55,716 bases of DNA. It comes from Anaerolineales bacterium (GTDB taxonomy: Bacteria > Chloroflexota > Anaerolineae > 4572-78 > J111). Positions 34,121-41,727 of the stretch are shown piece after piece. The number at the start of each line of letters is the position of its first letter. Position 1 is the first letter of the stretch. The notes below the pieces were generated by a model. The model saw only the letters and a list, made by a program, of their open reading frames with translations, ran no database searches and was not told the origin of the DNA. The stretch spans positions 1 to 55,716 of the forward strand of contig JACKAT010000034.1 in the NCBI GenBank assembly GCA_020634935.1. The letters run 5' to 3'. A program made the translations under genes and the position numbers.

Positions 34121-35401
34121 ATGACTGAAAAACGAACGCCACGCCGCGTCAGTCGGCGTGATATCCTAAAATTGGGCGGCAGCGGCGCGCTGCTGGCCTT
34201 GATGGGCGGCAGTGGCCTGAACCGGCTCCTGCACAATGACCTGCGGGTAGCCGCCGCCGCACCGGTGCCAAGGCCGGCCCTCCAACCCGGCTCGTCTATG
34301 GACATTCGCCTGCTGGCGACCGACGGCTGGATGGGTTTCCCGGGCCGGCGCCGAGCCGCCGGGGAGGGTATCTACAGCTTCGGCTTCCGTCCTGTGGCAG
34401 CCAACGAGACCTACGCCAAGATCGACAAACTAATCCAGAAATACAAGGGCAAGGTCACCTGGCCGGCCCCCATCCTGGCGATACCCAAAGACATCGATCT
34501 GTATATCGCTATGACCAACCTGGGCTTCGTGCAGCGGCCCGACCTGGACGACTCCCACACGATTCACTGGCACGGCTTCCGCAACCCCAACTCCGTGTTC
34601 GATGGGGTGCCGGAAGTGTCGATCGCGGTGCCGCTGGGTCGAAACTTCCCCTACTACTTCAAGCCTCGTGACGAGGGCACCTACATGTACCACTGTCACT
34701 TCGAGGATGTGGAACACGTGCAAATGGGGATGGATGGCGTGGTTTATATTGAAGCCAACACGCCGGGCCATGCCTACGATAACGATAGCGCCATCTCGAC
34801 GGCCTTCGATCGGCAGTTCACCTTTATGCTCAACGAAATCTACAGCCATGCCCACGATAACCTGGAGAATGTCCAGGAGAACCTGTGGTCAGACTACAAA
34901 GCCGACTACTGGGTGATGAACGGCCGCTCTTATCCGGACACGGTTTTACGTGACCAGGAGCTACCCGGCTCAGACTTCGACCTGGGCGGTGACCTCTATT
35001 CCCAGCCGATCTCGTCCCTGATCCAAACCAATCCCGGTGATCGGGTCCTGTTGCGCATCGCCAACTTAGGGTATGAACAGCACGCCATGCAGATACCGGG
35101 CATCCCCATGACCGTCGTCGGGCAGGATGCCTCCTACCTGGGGAGCAACTATTATGAGGCCACCACCATTTACCTCGGTCCAGGTGAAGCGCGTGACGTG
35201 TTATTTACCGCGCCCAACTATAGTGGTCCGCCTGATGGCACTGATGGGGCCGGACCCTACAACCGCTACTGGTTCCGGAATCGGAACGCCCAACGGCTGA
35301 TCAACGGCACCGAGTCTGGCCTGGGCGGTATGCTGACCGAAGTGCGCGTTTACCCCGTCGGTACGTTGGGCGCCCAAACCGGGCCCAACAAGACGTTTTA
35401 A
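34121..35401 (+). CDS. Tat-exported two-domain multicopper oxidase, copper ligands only in domain 1
   Basis: 426 residues. The twin-arginine signal VSRRDILKLGG (10-20) suggests export in folded, cofactor-loaded form. Cupredoxin domain 1 has a full HxxHxHG motif (SHTIHWHG, His146, His149, His151) and a type-1 motif YHCHFEDVEHVQMGM (His191, Cys192, His193, His199, Met202/204), with two residues more between Cys and His than in laccases. In domain 2 the places expected to bind copper read EQHAMQIPG and RYWFRNRNAQ, so HxxHxH and HxH ligands are missing. A trinuclear centre thus needs a partner. It is 16 bp upstream of a second oxidase gene that has the missing half. The substrate is unknown; metal ions or phenolics are possible. 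Confidence 0.88.
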   Translation: MTEKRTPRRVSRRDILKLGGSGALLALMGGSGLNRLLHNDLRVAAAAPVPRPALQPGSSMDIRLLATDGWMGFPGRRRAAGEGIYSFGFRPVAANETYAKIDKLIQKYKGKVTWPAPILAIPKDIDLYIAMTNLGFVQRPDLDDSHTIHWHGFRNPNSVFDGVPEVSIAVPLGRNFPYYFKPRDEGTYMYHCHFEDVEHVQMGMDGVVYIEANTPGHAYDNDSAISTAFDRQFTFMLNEIYSHAHDNLENVQENLWSDYKADYWVMNGRSYPDTVLRDQELPGSDFDLGGDLYSQPISSLIQTNPGDRVLLRIANLGYEQHAMQIPGIPMTVVGQDASYLGSNYYEATTIYLGPGEARDVLFTAPNYSGPPDGTDGAGPYNRYWFRNRNAQRLINGTESGLGGMLTEVRVYPVGTLGAQTGPNKTF

Positions 35402-35416
35402 AAGGAGAAACGGACA

Positions 35417-36676
35417 ATGATGGCAATATCACGGTATAAATTAATTGGGATGGGTCTCCTGTTGGGCGCAGTGGCCCTCATCATCGGCTGGGCCTTCCCC
35501 GGCGTGGCCATAGGCCGGCCCAACCTGCAGGCCGCGACCGGATCAACCACTATGGAGTGTACGAACGGCCCCAGCTTCGACCTACAGGCCACCCAAGGCT
35601 ACATCGATACGCCGGACGGAAATAGCGTCTATATGTGGGGTTTTGCCTTGGATCCCGGCTCGTTCCAGATGCCCGGTCCGGTGCTGTGCGTGGATGAAGG
35701 GGACATGGTCACTATCAATCTGACCAATAACCTCAACGAACCGGTCTCCATCGTCTTTCCCGGGCAAATGGGGGTAACAGCCACGGGTGGCTCGGCCGGC
35801 CTGCTGGCCACCGAAGCCGCGGCCAGCGGTGGTACGGTTAGTTATTCGTTCACCGCCAGTGAGCCGGGTACCTACCTGTATGAGAGCGGAACCAACACCC
35901 ACAAGCAGGTCCAGATGGGGTTGGCCGGCGTCATCGTGGTGCGGCCGGCTATGGGAGACAACTACGCCTACAACGACTCGGCCACCCAGTTCGATCCCAA
36001 CCGGGAGTACCTGTTGGTGTTTCACGATATCGACCCGGTGCTGCACCAGGCGGTTGAATTTGGGCTACCCTATGAAATAACCACCCGGCACGACCGCTAC
36101 TGGACCATCAACGGGCGGGGCGCGGTAGACACCCTCTTGGACAACAACGTCGTCTGGTTGCCCCACCAGCCCTACAGCTCCTTGGTGCGGGTCGAGGCGG
36201 GCGCGGCCCTGCCGGCGCTGATCCGCTATGCCAACGCCGGTACGGTCAATCACCCCTTCCACCCCCACGGCAACACCATGCAGGTCGTCGGCCGAGACGG
36301 CCGGGCGCTAGAGGCCGCGGCTCTGGAAAACTTCACGACCACTATCGGCGCGGGCCAGACTAACGACCTGCTCTTCCGCTGGGATAACGTGGAAGGGTGG
36401 ACACCGGGTCCCAACGGTAATCTTCCGGATAATCCCAAGTTCCCCTTCCCTAACCTGGGCAATCTGGTCTTCAAGGATGACGTCACCTTCTACAGCGGCA
36501 ATCCCTACCTGGGCCAGCAGGGATCATTCCCGCCCGGCGTGACCTCGTTCAACGAGTGCGGTGAGTTCTATTTCCCCTGGCACAGCCACGCTCTCAACGA
36601 AATCCAGAATTTTGACGAGGGCTTTGGTGGAATGCTCACCCTGGTGCGGGTTGATCCGCCAGGCGGCTGCCCCTAA
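35417..36676 (+). CDS. Multicopper oxidase-like protein, copper ligands only in the last domain
   Basis: 419 residues behind AAGGAG (ATG 35417 or 35420). An N-terminal membrane/signal helix (about 8-28). Cupredoxin domain 1 has lost its ligands: SIVFPGQ (111-117) replaces HxHG, and YLYESGTNTHKQVQMGL (153-169) aligns with the HCH...H...GM of the upstream gene but with Glu-Ser-Gly for His-Cys-His. Domain 2 has the complete NHPFHPHGN (His279, His282, His284) and FPWHSHALNEI (His389, His391). It therefore carries a type-2/3 half-site without a type-1 site in the usual place. It probably pairs with the 34121-35401 product. The next gene encodes a relative that lacks all ligands. Confidence 0.85.
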   Translation: MMAISRYKLIGMGLLLGAVALIIGWAFPGVAIGRPNLQAATGSTTMECTNGPSFDLQATQGYIDTPDGNSVYMWGFALDPGSFQMPGPVLCVDEGDMVTINLTNNLNEPVSIVFPGQMGVTATGGSAGLLATEAAASGGTVSYSFTASEPGTYLYESGTNTHKQVQMGLAGVIVVRPAMGDNYAYNDSATQFDPNREYLLVFHDIDPVLHQAVEFGLPYEITTRHDRYWTINGRGAVDTLLDNNVVWLPHQPYSSLVRVEAGAALPALIRYANAGTVNHPFHPHGNTMQVVGRDGRALEAAALENFTTTIGAGQTNDLLFRWDNVEGWTPGPNGNLPDNPKFPFPNLGNLVFKDDVTFYSGNPYLGQQGSFPPGVTSFNECGEFYFPWHSHALNEIQNFDEGFGGMLTLVRVDPPGGCP

Positions 36677-36718
36677 TGGTAACGATCAGACAAAATGATT
36701 GATAAAGGAGAAAAAACG

Positions 36719-39016
36719 ATGCGTACAAGAATGACCAAACTGATCGGGTTGGGTGTCGTCCTGGTGGCCATGGCGTTGTTGCTGGTCAATACCCCGGTCC
36801 AGGCGCACTGGCCGACCCCGGCGACCGATCAACTCAGCCAAAACGCCCCGGCGCACCCTCAACCCCCACCGGTCGAGGCGGCGATCCAACAACCCGCCTT
36901 ACCGGCCGCCCAGGCAAGTCCAACCTTCGACCTGTGCGCCAGCGATGGCGAGATCACTCTGCCAGATAGCACAACTGTGACGGTGTGGGGCTTCGTGGAT
37001 ACGGACGGCGGCTCCTGTACAACCGGTTTAGTGAATTCATTACCGGGGCCGGAACTGCACGTGAACGACGGAGATACCGTGACCATCAACTTAACCAACG
37101 CGCTGGCAGAGAATGTTTCGATCCTCATTCCTGGGCAAAATGTTACGGAGAGCGGAGGCGTAGCCGGCCTGTTTGCCGCCGAGGCAGCCGCTAACGGCGG
37201 GACGGTGAGCTACAACTTTACCGCTCAAGAGGGCGCCTACCTGTACGAGAGTGGCACGAACCCCTCCATCCAGATCCCAATGGGGCTGTACGGCGCACTG
37301 ATCGTCGACTCTGGCGTCACCGGGCAGGCTTATGGCAACGCTTTCGATCAGGAAGCCGTGCTGCTGCTCAGCGAGATCGATCCAAACCTGAATGCCAACC
37401 CAGGTAATTTCAACTTACTCAACTACCACCCGACCTATTGGCTCATCAATGGGGCAGCTTATCCCGATGTACCCGCTATCGTAGCCAATCCTGGCGAGAG
37501 GGTGCTGCTGCGCTACCTCAACGCCGGTTTCGATCACCCCTCGATGACCCTTCTCGGCGGTTACCAACGCGTGATCGCCAAGGAGGGTTTCAAGCTGAAC
37601 CACTCGTTTGACGCGGTAGCCGAGACCATCCCGGCCGGCGCCACCGCCGACATGATTGTGAACACGGCCGGCTTGCAAGGCAACCTGGCCCTGTACAACC
37701 GTAACATGTATGTTACCAACGGCGACGCCTACCCTGGCGGGATGCTGACCTTTCTGAATTTATCAGCTCCGACCGGTATGCCACCCATGGCCGACATGGT
37801 CGCTCCGGTCAATGACGCCATCATTACCGGTAATATGGTTCTCGTGCAGATCGATGCCTCCGATGTCGAGGATGATGCCAATCTCGGGGCTGGTAATCTG
37901 AGCGTCAACTGGGATGTAGATGGTGGGACTCCGCAGATGGCGGTCTATAACGGAGTGAGCGGCTACTACGAGGCGACCCTGGACACTACCGCCCTTAATG
38001 ACGGCGCCCACATCATCAACGCCAGCGTCACCGACAGCGATAACAACATCGTCTACGTCAGCAACAACGTCAACGTAGATAATGGTGCGCCGGTGGACAA
38101 TCCGCCGACGGTGAATGCGGGGGTGGATCAGTCGATCATCCTGCCAGATGCTGCCACACTTGACGGGACGGTCACCGATGATGGACTGAGTACACTTATC
38201 ACCGCGTGGTCAATGACCAGTGGGCCTGGAATAGTTACCTTCGGTGATGCCAGCCTGGTAGATACTACTGCGTCCTTCTCCGTGGATGGCGTCTATGTGT
38301 TACGCCTGACTGCGACCGATGATACCGGCCCCGTCTTCGACGAAGTCACTGTCACGGTCAACCCGGTTCCTGTAGATCAACCGCCGACGGTGAATGCGGG
38401 GGTGGATCAGACGGTTTTACTACCAGATTCTGCCACGCTTGACGGCACCGTAACCGATGATGGCTTAAGTCCGCTCACAACACAATGGTCGATGACCAGC
38501 GGACCCGGAACGGCTACCTTTGGAGATGCCAGCCTGGTGGATACCACTGCTTCCTTCTCGGTGAATGGTGACTATGTGCTGCGCCTGACTGCGACCGATG
38601 ATACCGGCTCCGTCTTCGACGAAGTCACTGTCACGGTCAACCCGGCTCCAGAGATAACTACCCATATCGGTGACCTGGATGACGCTTCCACGCCGGCAGG
38701 CGGTCCGAATTGGAATGCACAGGTCGTTATCACGGTGCATGCTGTTGATGAAAGCCTAGTTAATGGCGCCACGGTCACAGTGAATGCCACCCGGATCCGC
38801 AAATCGAACGGGAGTCAGCCGGTATCAACGCTAACATGCGTAACTGCCGCCGGTCAATGCACCGTGACCCAGTCAGTCAACTCGAACCAGTTCGAAAATA
38901 ACGTCACCTTCACCGTGATCGATGTAGTCAGCCCGACAACTTACGACTCCGGGTATAACCACGATCCGGATGGTGACAGCGACGGTACCACCATCGTCGT
39001 TGCCAATCCAGGTTAA
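36719..39016 (+). CDS. Ligand-less cupredoxin protein with tandem PKD-like repeats and a shared C-terminal domain
   Basis: 765 residues from ATG 36719 (AAAGGAG at 36704-36710). A signal peptide ends PVQAHWP. Two cupredoxin domains (about 60-350) follow the preceding oxidase closely (INLTNALAENVSILIPGQNV, YLYESGTNPSIQIPMGLYG) but every copper ligand is replaced, including FDHPSMTLLGG at the HxxHxH site. An Ig-like region comes next (about 355-455). Two tandem 93-residue PKD-like repeats follow, each starting PPTVNAGVDQ and ending VTVNP. The last domain of about 115 residues (THIGDLDDAS...DPDGDSDGTTI) recurs at the end of the subtilisin encoded at 44083-46365. Inferred role: structural partner or surface tether of the oxidases. 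Confidence 0.75.
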   Translation: MRTRMTKLIGLGVVLVAMALLLVNTPVQAHWPTPATDQLSQNAPAHPQPPPVEAAIQQPALPAAQASPTFDLCASDGEITLPDSTTVTVWGFVDTDGGSCTTGLVNSLPGPELHVNDGDTVTINLTNALAENVSILIPGQNVTESGGVAGLFAAEAAANGGTVSYNFTAQEGAYLYESGTNPSIQIPMGLYGALIVDSGVTGQAYGNAFDQEAVLLLSEIDPNLNANPGNFNLLNYHPTYWLINGAAYPDVPAIVANPGERVLLRYLNAGFDHPSMTLLGGYQRVIAKEGFKLNHSFDAVAETIPAGATADMIVNTAGLQGNLALYNRNMYVTNGDAYPGGMLTFLNLSAPTGMPPMADMVAPVNDAIITGNMVLVQIDASDVEDDANLGAGNLSVNWDVDGGTPQMAVYNGVSGYYEATLDTTALNDGAHIINASVTDSDNNIVYVSNNVNVDNGAPVDNPPTVNAGVDQSIILPDAATLDGTVTDDGLSTLITAWSMTSGPGIVTFGDASLVDTTASFSVDGVYVLRLTATDDTGPVFDEVTVTVNPVPVDQPPTVNAGVDQTVLLPDSATLDGTVTDDGLSPLTTQWSMTSGPGTATFGDASLVDTTASFSVNGDYVLRLTATDDTGSVFDEVTVTVNPAPEITTHIGDLDDASTPAGGPNWNAQVVITVHAVDESLVNGATVTVNATRIRKSNGSQPVSTLTCVTAAGQCTVTQSVNSNQFENNVTFTVIDVVSPTTYDSGYNHDPDGDSDGTTIVVANPG
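38102..38659 (+). repeat. Two tandem 279-bp repeats inside the cupredoxin/PKD gene
   Basis: The sequence CCGCCGACGGTGAATGCGGG recurs at 38102 and 38381, a period of 279 bp (93 codons). The two copies are very similar at DNA level along most of their length, a sign of recent internal duplication. Confidence 0.75.
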
Positions 39017-39049
39017 TTCGCTGCTATTGGATTAGATGTTCTGCATCTT

Positions 39050-39110
39050 AGTCGGGTTCTTACCCGACTGGAGTAGGGGCAGGTCTTGGACCTGTCCCTA
39101 CTCCCTAAAA
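39050..39110. terminator. Double stem-loop after the third cupredoxin gene
   Basis: AGTCGGGT (39050-39057) pairs with ACCCGACT (39062-39069). Directly after, GGAGTAGGGGCAGGTC (39070-39085) pairs with GACCTGTCCCTACTCC (39089-39104) with a single G-T, followed by CTAAAA. Probably a bidirectional terminator or repeat-derived hairpin dividing the locus. Confidence 0.6.
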
Positions 39111-39128
39111 TAATGAAGGACAAAATCG

Positions 39129-39614
39129 ATGGAAAATAGCTTGACCAATAAAACCAACACCTTTCCGAATTTATGGGGACTGATCTTACTGGTAAGTCTG
39201 GTCGTCGTTTTGATCAGCCTGGCGGTGTGGATGATCATCTCGCAATTCGGGCCGGGTAGCGGCTGGGAGCAAAACCGACAGGCTTTGGCCCAGGCCGCCT
39301 TTGAAGAAGAGACGGGCATCCGGATCATCCGCGTGGCCATGACGGCCGGCGGGGGCATGATTGACCTGCAATACCAGGTCGTCGATCCGGACAAAGCGCT
39401 GATTGTGCATGATGATGAGTACCCGCCGGCCTTGATCGAAGAGTCCACCGGTTGGCTTTTCGCGACGCCGTTTCACGACCACGCCTTCCGCAAACTCCAC
39501 ACGGCCGTGACCTACCATGAACTGATTACGAACGGCGATGGGCTACTCAACCGGGACAGTACGGTAACCCTGACCGTCGGCGAGGCGCGGCTGGAGCACG
39601 TGCGAGTGCAGTGA
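39129..39614 (+). CDS. Single-pass membrane protein with His-rich exterior domain
   Basis: 161 residues. A short cytoplasmic head, one membrane helix (about 16-38), and an exterior domain of about 120 residues with MIDLQYQVVDPDKALIVHDD and a His-rich stretch, TPFHDHAFRKLHTAVTYHEL. The spaced His residues could bind copper; this is inference. No named family is recognised. The last bases overlap the GTG start of the next gene (39611), so the two are translationally coupled. Its place between the oxidases and CopC/CopD suggests a role in copper delivery or oxidase assembly. Confidence 0.7.
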   Translation: MENSLTNKTNTFPNLWGLILLVSLVVVLISLAVWMIISQFGPGSGWEQNRQALAQAAFEEETGIRIIRVAMTAGGGMIDLQYQVVDPDKALIVHDDEYPPALIEESTGWLFATPFHDHAFRKLHTAVTYHELITNGDGLLNRDSTVTLTVGEARLEHVRVQ

Positions 39615-40672
39615 GCACCGATTGTACTTTGTGGCGCGTTCTCCCGGCTACCGCGCTGCTGCTGACCGGTGTGGCGCAAGGGCCGGTCGTATATGAGGCC
39701 GATCCGATTTTGGATCCGGTCGAACGGGTGACCGTTGATAATCAGTTGGTCGGCTCAGCAGACAGTCAGGCGCCGTCCGCGCCGAGCGGCCTGGTCGCGA
39801 CCGATGTCACCCAGACCACCGTAACCCTCTCCTGGCAAGCGTCGAGCGACAATGTCGGCGTGACCGGTTACCGCCTGTACGAATACCTGACGGTCAACCA
39901 CTTTTATTCCTACTGGCTGTTGCGCACTGGCAACGTCAAGCCGGCAACGGTGCGGGTGACCGGGCTGGAGCCTGGCTCGGCTCACCGATATGCCGTGACC
40001 GCCGTCGACAACGCCGGCAACGAGTCGGCCAGATCGGCCACGCTGAGGATCAGAACGCTGCGCCCACCGCAAGCCTATCATCCGGTCAGGCCCGGCGATG
40101 GACCCGTTCAAGCCAAAGTGGGTGAGCGGTTTACTTACGAGGTCGATGCGCTGGGGGTGCCTGCGCCAACCTTCTCGCTCGTTACCGGGCCGCAAGGAAT
40201 GGAGGTTGCCTCCGCGACGGGTACCGTGCAATGGACTCCCATGGCCGGCGACGAAGGTATCGTCACGGCCACGGTTCGCGCCAAAAACAGCGAGGGCCGT
40301 AACGATCACACGTTCGGCTTCCGGGTACATCCGGCCGAGACCGACCTGGAACCACCAAGCGTGGTCAGGAATCCGGTTGTAACCAAAGCCACTGCGGTTG
40401 GTGGAACCTTGACCTGGAAGCCGGCAACCGACAACGTCGGGGTGGCCGGGTATTTAGTCAAAGTTCAGCAAAGTGGACGGGGACACAATTCATTCATCGC
40501 CGGCAAATCCGTTGGACCAAAAACCACCTACACGATTACCAACTTGAAGCCCGGCGCCCGGTATCGCATCTGGGTTGTGGCCTACGATGCGGCCGGCAAC
40601 GTGGCCTCTAATTCCGGCGTCCGGCCGGCGCAACTCAAAACGCTGACCGCACAATCGGCAGGGGAAAAATGA
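39611..40672 (+). CDS. Secreted fibronectin type III domain protein
   Basis: 353 residues from GTG 39611, overlapping the previous stop. A weak N-terminal hydrophobic stretch (VLPATALLLTGVAQG) may serve as signal peptide. FN3 domain 1 at about 55-155 (APSGLVATDVTQTTVTLSWQ, GLEPGSAHRYAVTAVDNAGN), a putative-Ig/cadherin-like domain at about 165-245 (GERFTYEVDALGVPAPTFSL, GTVQWTPMAGDEG), and FN3 domain 2 at about 255-345 (GGTLTWKPATDNVGVAGYLV, NLKPGARYRIWVVAYDAAGN). No catalytic residues are seen. It is likely an adhesive or spacing protein of the surface complex. Confidence 0.75.
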   Translation: MSTDCTLWRVLPATALLLTGVAQGPVVYEADPILDPVERVTVDNQLVGSADSQAPSAPSGLVATDVTQTTVTLSWQASSDNVGVTGYRLYEYLTVNHFYSYWLLRTGNVKPATVRVTGLEPGSAHRYAVTAVDNAGNESARSATLRIRTLRPPQAYHPVRPGDGPVQAKVGERFTYEVDALGVPAPTFSLVTGPQGMEVASATGTVQWTPMAGDEGIVTATVRAKNSEGRNDHTFGFRVHPAETDLEPPSVVRNPVVTKATAVGGTLTWKPATDNVGVAGYLVKVQQSGRGHNSFIAGKSVGPKTTYTITNLKPGARYRIWVVAYDAAGNVASNSGVRPAQLKTLTAQSAGEK

Positions 40673-40714
40673 ACTGAATTGGTAGACTAGATGATCGTCA
40701 AAGGAGGGGATTTA

Positions 40715-41053
40715 ATGAAAAAATTCATACTACTTGGCCATGAAAGAAGACGCAGGGGAGTGGCCGTGTTGGGCATCATTTTGTTGGCTCCAACCCTATT
40801 AGCCGCGGCTGTCCTAACCATGGCTCCGGTCGTCAATGGGGCTGTAGCTGATGAGGCGGTCGCAGTGGAGATGGTCGCCGGCCTGGGCGACGATCTCGCG
40901 GCGCTAAGTCCGACTTTAGTCGCTGATACGCTATCTTCCGGCGATAACTTTGATTGGCCCTTAGACCAGATGGCCGCCGGCGTCGGGATTTTACTGGTGG
41001 TCCTGATCGGCCTCCCCCTGGGCTACCGGTTAATCAAAATAAGAAACGACTAA
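40715..41053 (+). CDS. Small two-helix membrane protein
   Basis: 112 residues from ATG 40715, chosen because AAGGAGGGG (40701-40709) precedes it; the upstream ATG 40691 has no such site. A basic N-terminus (HERRRRGV) and helix 1 (about 18-40, LGIILLAPTLLAAAVL) are followed by an exterior acidic loop, helix 2 (about 88-104, VGILLVVLIGLPLGY) and a short tail. Function unknown. It lies in line with the copper genes and is followed by two stem-loops. Confidence 0.55.
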   Translation: MKKFILLGHERRRRGVAVLGIILLAPTLLAAAVLTMAPVVNGAVADEAVAVEMVAGLGDDLAALSPTLVADTLSSGDNFDWPLDQMAAGVGILLVVLIGLPLGYRLIKIRND

Positions 41054-41062
41054 TGTTACGCT

Positions 41063-41106
41063 GCCGGAGGTTGGCCTCCGGCCATAACCGGCACGAGTAA
41101 CGTGCC
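41063..41106 (+). terminator. Two adjacent stem-loops
   Basis: GCCGGAGG (41063-41070) pairs with CCTCCGGC (41075-41082), and GGCACG (41090-41095) pairs with CGTGCC (41101-41106). No strong T-run, only TTAATG. They may act as a terminator or processing site between the small membrane gene and copC. Confidence 0.45.
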
Positions 41107-41126
41107 TTAATGAGACGGGGAATGAA

Positions 41127-41696
41127 ATGAAACAACTAATGATCGTACTCTTTAGATCCTATGGGCAAAGAAGCTTGACAGCAGTGGGATTGGCTGTCTT
41201 AACCGTGGTGTTACTGGTCGCCGCGGCCCAAGCCCATGCGTTATTGATCAAATCAGAGCCTAAAAACGACTCTGTGCTGGAGCAAACCCCAGACCAAATA
41301 AGCGCCTGGTTCAGCCATGAACTGGAAACAAAGTTAAGCAGCATGCAAGTTTTCGATCCCAAGGGAAATCAAGTTGATCGCGGTGATGGGAGCGTGGACC
41401 TTAATGATTCGGACCATGCCTCAATGCTCGTTAGCCTGCCGGAGTCGCTCCCGAATGGACCCTATACGGTTCGTTGGACGGCCGTGAGTGCGGACGATGG
41501 TGACACAACGGAGGGCGAATTCTCCTTTGATGTGACCCATAGTCGGGCGCCTGCCGGCCAATCATTGGAAACCGACCATTTACCCGCCGGCGATGAACGC
41601 GCTATACCCTTTGGGGAATTGATCGTTGCTTTTGGATTTCTCTTAGTAATCGTGATTGCTCTCACCCATTATTCTCGGCTAGCCCGAGGTCGCTGA
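41127..41696 (+). CDS. copC: CopC-domain copper-binding protein, membrane-anchored
   Basis: 189 residues. The signal peptide ends AAAQA, leaving His37 as the mature N-terminus (HALLIKSEPKNDSVLEQ), the classical Cu(II) histidine-brace position of CopC. The fold continues with ISAWFSHELETKLSSMQVFD and the loop WTAVSADDGDTTEGEFSFDV. In related proteins this loop carries SADDGH; here the His is Asp, so one Cu(II) ligand is lost or replaced. A C-terminal helix (about 165-183) anchors it in the membrane. It would carry copper in the exterior space to the CopC-CopD fusion encoded next. The two genes are separated by about 31 bp. Confidence 0.88.
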   Translation: MKQLMIVLFRSYGQRSLTAVGLAVLTVVLLVAAAQAHALLIKSEPKNDSVLEQTPDQISAWFSHELETKLSSMQVFDPKGNQVDRGDGSVDLNDSDHASMLVSLPESLPNGPYTVRWTAVSADDGDTTEGEFSFDVTHSRAPAGQSLETDHLPAGDERAIPFGELIVAFGFLLVIVIALTHYSRLARGR

Positions 41697-41727
41697 ATTG
41701 TTTATGTGCAACTATGGTGGTCAAAAA

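Noticed and set aside
34121..35401. Copper nitrite reductase (NirK)
   Set aside because: The domain-1 motif is HxxHxHG with HCH, as in laccase-like multicopper oxidases, and the NirK type-2 ligands in domain 2 are absent.
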